From Bacteroidia bacterium (GTDB lineage Bacteria > Bacteroidota > Bacteroidia > Cytophagales > Cyclobacteriaceae): a DNA stretch of 19,757 nucleotides. The translations under genes were made by a program, and so were the position numbers. The notes below the pieces were generated by a model that saw nothing but the letters and a program-made list of their open reading frames with translations, was not told the origin of the DNA and made no database searches. Location of the stretch: assembly GCA_016650355.1 (NCBI GenBank), contig JAENVX010000093.1, positions 1 to 19,757 on the forward strand, read 5' to 3'. Below, in pieces: positions 15,447 through 19,757 of the stretch. Within the stretch, counting starts at the first letter, position 1; each line of letters begins with the position of its first letter.

Positions 15447-15466
15447 TCATTTGGAAAGAATTGATC

Positions 15467-16066
15467 ATGAAAAAAATTGTAATGTTTGCCCTTGTCGTTG
15501 TTTCCACAGTTGGATACAGCCAGGATTTTAATAAGAATATGGCTTCGGCCAGAACGGCCTACGGTGAAGGTAAATTAGAAGACGCCCGTTTTGCCATGGA
15601 ACAAATGCTTAGAGATTTGGACATCGCCATTGGCAATGAGATTATGAAAATGTTGCCCGTAAAACTAGGTGCATTGAACTACAATTTAAAAGAGGACAAC
15701 GTAACAGGCGGAAGTGGTTCCATCACCGGATTGTTTGTTCACCGCACATATGGCTTGAGCCCTAAGTCTGGGAATATTGAAATTATGAACAACTCACCAA
15801 TGATTGCATCGCTGAGCTTAATGCTCTCAAACCCAATCATGGGCGGAATGATGACCGATGAAAACCAAAAACAGATTAAAGTACAAGGATATAAATCACT
15901 GCTTAGAAAAAATGTGAATTCAGAAACAGGCACAACCAGTTATGAACTCCAGGTGCCTATGAACAATACGTTGGTAACAGTGAGGATGGACGATACCAAT
16001 GAAGGAGAGATAACAACGATAGCCAATTCTATTCCACTAAGCAAAATAGCGCAGTTGGCTCAATAA
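15467..16066 (+). CDS. Secreted protein of unknown function, paralogue 2
   Basis: This 199-residue protein has a signal peptide ending near residue 19 (VGYS-Q). I chose the ATG at 15467 over a TTG two codons upstream. The mature protein is a single domain homologous to the C-terminal domain of the preceding gene: LEDARFAMEQM, IAIGNEIMKMLP, KEDNVTGGSGSITGL, HRTY, then a Met-rich helical stretch (ASLSLMLSNPIMGGMM) and a C-terminal beta hairpin (YELQVPMNNTLVTVRM). It lacks the Lys-rich segment and Gly/Asn linker of paralogue 1. The genes are 20 bases apart and surely cotranscribed, so the products may act together, for example as a heterodimer. No catalytic motif is obvious; the function is unknown. 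Confidence 0.72.
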   Translation: MKKIVMFALVVVSTVGYSQDFNKNMASARTAYGEGKLEDARFAMEQMLRDLDIAIGNEIMKMLPVKLGALNYNLKEDNVTGGSGSITGLFVHRTYGLSPKSGNIEIMNNSPMIASLSLMLSNPIMGGMMTDENQKQIKVQGYKSLLRKNVNSETGTTSYELQVPMNNTLVTVRMDDTNEGEITTIANSIPLSKIAQLAQ

Positions 16067-16200
16067 AATTCCGAATATCAGACCTTAGAGGTTAAAATCA
16101 GTCAACGATCGCGTCTTAGGGCATTGCAATGAAAGTAGCTTGAGTAATGACTAATTTCTAATCTTTATTTTTTCCTACACGGTCATTTAGAACAACCCTA

Positions 16201-17232
16201 ATGATTATTTTAGCAACCTTAATTTTAGGATTTATTGTTGGTGTTTTAATTCTTGGGTTCATCCTTTCTGGCCCAAAATACACCGGATCAGTTACAGATC
16301 ACTTTGACGGTAAAAAATTCATTAATCCAACAGGAATAAAAGCCAAAGATCTTGGTGATGTATTGAAGTGGATGCTTAAACGCAAGCATGGTCCGTGGAA
16401 AGAGAAAAAAGAAATTCCCTTTGGTGATAAGCCAATATCAACATCTGATAAACTAAGGATCACCTACGTTAACCATTCAACGTTTCTTATCCAGATTAAA
16501 GGAATGAATATTCTCACTGATCCTGTGTGGAGCGAGCGGACCAGCCCTTTTACATTCGCAGGACCAAAGCGAATGCGTCCGCCAGGAATTAGGTTTGAAG
16601 ACCTTCCTAAAATTGATGTGGTGCTTCTAAGTCATAATCACTATGACCATCTTGATCTCCCGGTTATGAAGAAAATATTTGACATTCATAATCCAAAGAT
16701 TGTTACACCTCTTGGCTTGAAAACTTTTCTAGAGCAGAATAATATTTCAGGACATGGCGATTTGGACTGGTGGGATGAGGTTATCCTGAATGATTCTTTA
16801 AAAGTCCAGGCAATGCCAGCTCAACATTTTTCTGGACGCGGCATGTATGATCGCGATGCCACCCTTTGGTGCGGATATCTAATCAAAAGTAGCGAAGGCA
16901 ACATCTATTTTGCAGGAGACACAGGATACAATGAAAAAACATTTAAGGAAATTGGAGAACGGTGTACGCCAATAGCTGTTGCACTTGTACCTATTGGTGC
17001 GTATAAGCCACAGTGGTTTATGTCGCCCATTCATTGCTCTCCGGAGGAAGCAGTGAAAATTCATCAGGAAGTAAAGGCCAAAATAAGTATTGCTGATCAT
17101 TATGGTACGTTTCCTTTAGCAGATGATGGTGATGAAGACCCCAAAGAAGAATTGGTAAAAGCGCTTGAGAAATTTAATGTTTCGAAAGAACAATTTTTGT
17201 TATTGAAGGAGGGGCAGCCCATGATGTTTTAA
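16201..17232 (+). CDS. Metallo-beta-lactamase fold hydrolase, NAPE-PLD type
   Basis: This 343-residue protein has an N-terminal membrane segment (about residues 2-22) and an MBL-fold hydrolase domain. All dinuclear zinc ligands are present: His145, His147, Asp149 and His150 in SHNHYDHLD, His209 in PAQHFSGRG, Asp240 in AGDTGY and His300 in ADHYGTF. The order and spacing agree closely with mammalian N-acylphosphatidylethanolamine phospholipase D, as does the segment FAGPKRMRPPG before the HxHxDH motif. The bacterial relatives may hydrolyse phospholipid-like or N-acyl lipids; sugar-lactone (UlaG-like) or phosphodiester substrates are alternatives. The membrane anchor favours a lipid substrate. 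It has no operon partner, with 134 bases upstream and 96 downstream. The fold is certain, the substrate inferred. Confidence 0.86.
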   Translation: MIILATLILGFIVGVLILGFILSGPKYTGSVTDHFDGKKFINPTGIKAKDLGDVLKWMLKRKHGPWKEKKEIPFGDKPISTSDKLRITYVNHSTFLIQIKGMNILTDPVWSERTSPFTFAGPKRMRPPGIRFEDLPKIDVVLLSHNHYDHLDLPVMKKIFDIHNPKIVTPLGLKTFLEQNNISGHGDLDWWDEVILNDSLKVQAMPAQHFSGRGMYDRDATLWCGYLIKSSEGNIYFAGDTGYNEKTFKEIGERCTPIAVALVPIGAYKPQWFMSPIHCSPEEAVKIHQEVKAKISIADHYGTFPLADDGDEDPKEELVKALEKFNVSKEQFLLLKEGQPMMF

Positions 17233-17242
17233 AGACTAATTT

Positions 17243-17294
17243 TGGGGATCGCTTCGTCCATCCCACATCCTTCGCTGGTACTCGCTATGATCTC
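17243..17294. repeat. Possible relic of a REP-like dispersed repeat
   Basis: Between the MBL and CocE genes, GGGGATCGCTTCGTC is followed downstream by TTCGCTGGTACTCGCTATGA. Read on the other strand this resembles the short repeat of the form ATTGCGAG...GACGAAGCAATCCC that I recall as scattered through many bacterial genomes. A 5-bp stem (GGGAT 17245-17249, ATCCC 17260-17264) is inside. It is GC-richer than its surroundings. Identification is from memory and weak. Confidence 0.3.
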
Positions 17295-17328
17295 AAATTT
17301 TTAACGGGACCAACTGAACGATGCTAAC

Positions 17329-19104
17329 ATGAAAAAGATATTCCTGGTTGTGTTATTACTTCAAGCCATCAGACTAAATGCACAGCATCCGTTCAATGTG
17401 ATTCGAGAGGAGATGAAGATACCAATGAGGGATGGCGTGAAGTTGGGGGCTATCGTGTATATGCCTGAGCAAGAAGGAAAATTTCCTGCACTTATTTATA
17501 GAACACCTTATGGAGCTACCGATTATGATTCATATGCAGAATTTCCGTTAAAGGCTGCAAAGCAAGGCTACATGGTTTTTCTGGTTGACGTGCGCGGCCG
17601 TTATATGAGCGAAGGTGAGTTCGAAGCTTATCGAAGTGAAAAAAAAGATGGCTATGATTTAATAGAATGGGTTGGCACAAGCACACATTGTAATGGCAAG
17701 GTGGCAACCTATGGTGGATCCTACCCGGGTATAGTGCAGTGGTTAGCGCTTTCACAATCGCCTCCGCACTTGGTGGCAGCGGCACCAGAGATGACACCGA
17801 TTGGCAGCCATCATTTTATGTTCTACGGTGGGGCATTTTCACATCCATGGCTCGATTGGTTTATCCCCTATATCCTTGCGGATAAAAGAAAGCGGGCGAG
17901 TGATCCCTCGGGAACATGGAATGCAGATGTTGCAGATGCTGAATGGGCTGCTAGTGATCGGAGAAAATGGTATGGCTATCGACCGCTTCAAGACATACCT
18001 ATGTTGAAAAGATATGCGCCTGAGTTTTATGAATGGTTGAAGCATCCCGATGAAAGCGAATGGTGGGACTTTCTAAATGTTGAACATGATTTTGCAAAAA
18101 TGAAAGCTCCAGTTTTTCTAGAAAGCGGTTGGTATGATGCCGCCTATGGACCGGATGGAGCCACACGGGGATTCAACAAAATGAGAACTGAGGGGGGAAG
18201 CCAGGATGCAAAGAAAAACACAACGCTGATATTAGGTCCATGGAATCATACTTCGCTTAATACACGGAAGACAAAGTTTGGAGAGATCCAATTTGGTGAG
18301 TCTGCTGGAATGGATTACGATGCTGAACTACTGCGCTGGTTCGATAAGATTTTAAAAGGCGATATAAACAAAAGCACACTTCCGGCTGTAAGCATTTTTG
18401 TAATGGGAGCAAATAAGTGGAGGGCGGAGAATGAATGGCCGCTATCGAGAGCAGTGCCAACTTCATTTTATTTGCATAGTTCGGGTAAGGTAACTGTAGA
18501 TAAAACAGATGGGATGTTAAATCAAATCTTGCCAACGGAGGAGAAAAAGGATAGCTATGTTTTTGATCCAGCCAATCCGATGTGGGATGTATCGTACGAA
18601 AAATCGTATCCTTATGATCAGCGGGATATTGAGAATAGAAAGGATGTGTTGGTTTATACCAGCGCGCCTCTTGATCAGGAAATAGAAGTAACAGGTGAAA
18701 TTGCAGCGGAACTATTTGTTAGCTCATCAGCAAAAGACACCGACTTCTCGATTACCCTTTGTGATGTATATCCGGATGGTAAATCGATAAACCTTTCGGG
18801 ATTAGATGCTGGCTATTTGCGGATGCGCTATCGCAATGGTTATGAAAAGCAGGAGTTAATGAATCCGGGCGAGGTGTATAAAATTAGAATAGGCAAACTC
18901 TATACCTCAAATCTTTTTAAGAAGGAACATCGTATACGACTTTATGTTACCAGTAGCAAAGCCCCCCACTATGATCCTAATCCCAACACGGGAACAGAAA
19001 TTGCGACAGAAAGAAACCTGGTTCCGGCCACCAATACCATATATCATGAAAAGAAATTTACATCCAAACTTATTTTGCCTGTTATACCCAAAACAAAGGA
19101 ATAA
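17329..19104 (+). CDS. Secreted CocE/NonD family hydrolase (S15, X-Pro dipeptidyl-peptidase-like)
   Basis: This 591-residue protein has a signal peptide (about residues 1-19, ending LNA-Q). It carries the alpha/beta-hydrolase core of the X-Pro dipeptidyl-peptidase/cocaine esterase family, starting with MKIPMRDGVKLGAIVYMP, and a C-terminal jelly-roll domain (about 385-585) with the family signature around FVSSSAKDTDFSITL. The triad is Ser131 in GGSYPG, Asp270 in ESGWYDAAYGPDG and His307 in GPWNHTS. Tyr61 in RTPYG probably contributes to the oxyanion hole, as in CocE. The likely function is hydrolysis of peptides, acyl esters or amides (including beta-lactam-like or glutaryl amides) outside the cytoplasm. 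The length fits the family. It appears to be a single-gene transcript. Confidence 0.9.
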   Translation: MKKIFLVVLLLQAIRLNAQHPFNVIREEMKIPMRDGVKLGAIVYMPEQEGKFPALIYRTPYGATDYDSYAEFPLKAAKQGYMVFLVDVRGRYMSEGEFEAYRSEKKDGYDLIEWVGTSTHCNGKVATYGGSYPGIVQWLALSQSPPHLVAAAPEMTPIGSHHFMFYGGAFSHPWLDWFIPYILADKRKRASDPSGTWNADVADAEWAASDRRKWYGYRPLQDIPMLKRYAPEFYEWLKHPDESEWWDFLNVEHDFAKMKAPVFLESGWYDAAYGPDGATRGFNKMRTEGGSQDAKKNTTLILGPWNHTSLNTRKTKFGEIQFGESAGMDYDAELLRWFDKILKGDINKSTLPAVSIFVMGANKWRAENEWPLSRAVPTSFYLHSSGKVTVDKTDGMLNQILPTEEKKDSYVFDPANPMWDVSYEKSYPYDQRDIENRKDVLVYTSAPLDQEIEVTGEIAAELFVSSSAKDTDFSITLCDVYPDGKSINLSGLDAGYLRMRYRNGYEKQELMNPGEVYKIRIGKLYTSNLFKKEHRIRLYVTSSKAPHYDPNPNTGTEIATERNLVPATNTIYHEKKFTSKLILPVIPKTKE

Positions 19105-19174
19105 AAGCAACCAGAGGGTTACGGAGAAGAGAAGAGTAATACTTTAAGAAATTCTTTTCCGCACCAGAATCTTA

Positions 19175-19182
19175 TATATTTG
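19175..19182 (+). promoter_or_regulatory. -7 promoter element for the small secreted protein
   Basis: TATATTTG matches TAnnTTTG and ends 8 bases before the ATG at 19191, so the transcript would be nearly leaderless. A -33 TTG at the usual distance is not evident. Confidence 0.45.
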
Positions 19183-19190
19183 CCATAGCA

Positions 19191-19532
19191 ATGCGAAGAC
19201 TTTTTATACAAAATTTTCTTTTTCTTCTAGTGGGGATTGGAGCCATGTCAGGTTTTGATGCTTATGGAAATGAAATAGATATTGACCCAAAATATCGATC
19301 AGTTTTATTGCCAATAGCGCCTTGTCAATCACCGTTAGGCGATTTGGAAGATTCTCAAGAGGCATCAGCGGCTGAGAGTGATAAAGAAATTGAGGATGAC
19401 GATGATTCATCGGCTAGTCAACAACTGAATAATCTTCAGTTTGCATCGAAAGTTAATCTCCTATTTGTATTTCAATCAGCTCTTTTCCAGGTGCATCATC
19501 GCGAAATTGTTTCGCCCCCACCAAAATTTTAA
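19191..19532 (+). CDS. Small acidic secreted protein of unknown function
   Basis: This 113-residue protein has a signal peptide (about residues 1-26, probable cleavage after AYG). The mature chain of some 87 residues has an acidic, Ser-rich middle (about 53-77, with EIEDDDD), a hydrophobic stretch (KVNLLFVFQSALF) and a Pro-rich end, SPPPKF. I recognise no domain. The -7 motif directly before the ATG and the clean signal peptide support it being real. It sits upstream of a probable SulP transporter on the same strand, but 181 bases separate them, so cotranscription is doubtful. It could be a secreted metal- or cation-binding peptide given the acidity, but that is speculation. Confidence 0.6.
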   Translation: MRRLFIQNFLFLLVGIGAMSGFDAYGNEIDIDPKYRSVLLPIAPCQSPLGDLEDSQEASAAESDKEIEDDDDSSASQQLNNLQFASKVNLLFVFQSALFQVHHREIVSPPPKF

Positions 19533-19656
19533 TTCTTAGCGGAGTCTCCTTTATTAATTATTGATATTTCATTCACTCGGAGCACTTCCTGCGTTGCGTC
19601 TTGCGATTCGTTGTTTATCGAGAACGCATAAAATCATCCAAGTTTTTTTTAGGGAC

Positions 19657-19717
19657 TATAAAATATGACATCAATCTACACCTGATAGGTCGTGATGTCT
19701 GCTAATATAAAATATGA
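19657..19717 (+). repeat. 12-bp direct repeat, each copy holding an ATG, before the last gene
   Basis: TATAAAATATGA occurs at 19657-19668 and 19706-19717. The second copy contains the start codon of the SulP-like gene. The first contains an ATG that opens a six-codon frame (MTSIYT, stop at 19682-19684). This may be a short leader ORF or a duplicated start region. Confidence 0.45.
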
Positions 19718-19757
19718 AAAAGAAAGAATTCATTTCTGATGTTCTGGCGGGTCTCAC
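19714..19757 (+). CDS. Probable SulP family anion transporter, 3' partial
   Basis: Only the first 14 codons are inside the window: MKKKEFISDVLAGL, with a Thr probable next. The pattern of a short charged start followed by D(V/L)xAGLT is how many SulP permeases (sulfate or bicarbonate transporters) begin, just before the first membrane helix. The frame is open to the end of the window. The call rests on a very short stretch, so other membrane proteins remain possible. Confidence 0.5.
   Translation, partial: MKKKEFISDVLAGL

Noticed and set aside
15461..15466. TTG start two codons upstream for paralogue 2
   Set aside because: The ATG at 15467 directly opens a Lys-Lys signal peptide; a TTG is unnecessary.
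1..19757. Mobile element, phage, CRISPR array or defence system
   Set aside because: No transposase, integrase, terminal inverted repeats, spaced repeats or defence-type domains were seen; all genes read as envelope or hydrolase functions in a consistent style.

Overview
The window looks like chromosomal sequence from a Bacteroidota bacterium, most likely of the Cytophagales. The base composition is AT-leaning. Gene starts lack strong Shine-Dalgarno sequences, and several genes are preceded by the Bacteroidota -7 promoter motif TAnnTTTG. Most products carry signal peptides typical of the phylum, and the families (PD40/OmpA proteins, patatin-barrel fusions, AsmA-like proteins, a SulP start) fit. 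No rRNA, tRNA, CRISPR array, insertion sequence, phage gene or recognisable defence system is visible. The assignment is an inference from gene content and style.

Layout. 3-887: the C-terminal two thirds of an M20 metallopeptidase cut by the window edge. 1000-9800: a same-strand run of envelope genes, namely a DsbD-type thiol-disulfide reductase, an M23 (LytM) peptidase, a patatin fused to an outer-membrane barrel, a PD40/OmpA protein and a short OmpA protein. 9797-10597 (minus): a secreted transglutaminase-like protein whose stop codon interlocks with that of the OmpA gene. 10598-10859: a divergent intergenic region with a repeated GTAACAYT motif. 10860-13850: a large AsmA-like protein, convergent with a small lipoprotein (13857-14411, minus). 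A possible 38-codon gene (14424-14540, minus) lies just upstream of the lipoprotein. 14616-16066: two tandem, clearly related secreted proteins of unknown function. 16201-17232: a membrane-anchored metallo-beta-lactamase-fold hydrolase of the NAPE-PLD type. 17329-19104: a secreted CocE/NonD (S15) hydrolase. 19191-19532: a small acidic secreted protein. 19714-end: the first codons of a probable SulP anion transporter.

Nearly all genes act in the periplasm or outer membrane: disulfide relay, peptidoglycan cutting and anchoring, lipid handling (patatin, AsmA, NAPE-PLD fold) and peptide or ester hydrolysis. I see a loose collection of envelope housekeeping genes rather than one dedicated system. 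The least explained items are the tandem paralogue pair at 14616-16066, the His-to-Cys change in the M23 zinc site, the PorE-like OmpA pair, the small minus-strand ORF at 14424-14540 and the repeat cluster at 10641-10679. I did not find a convincing new multi-gene system.
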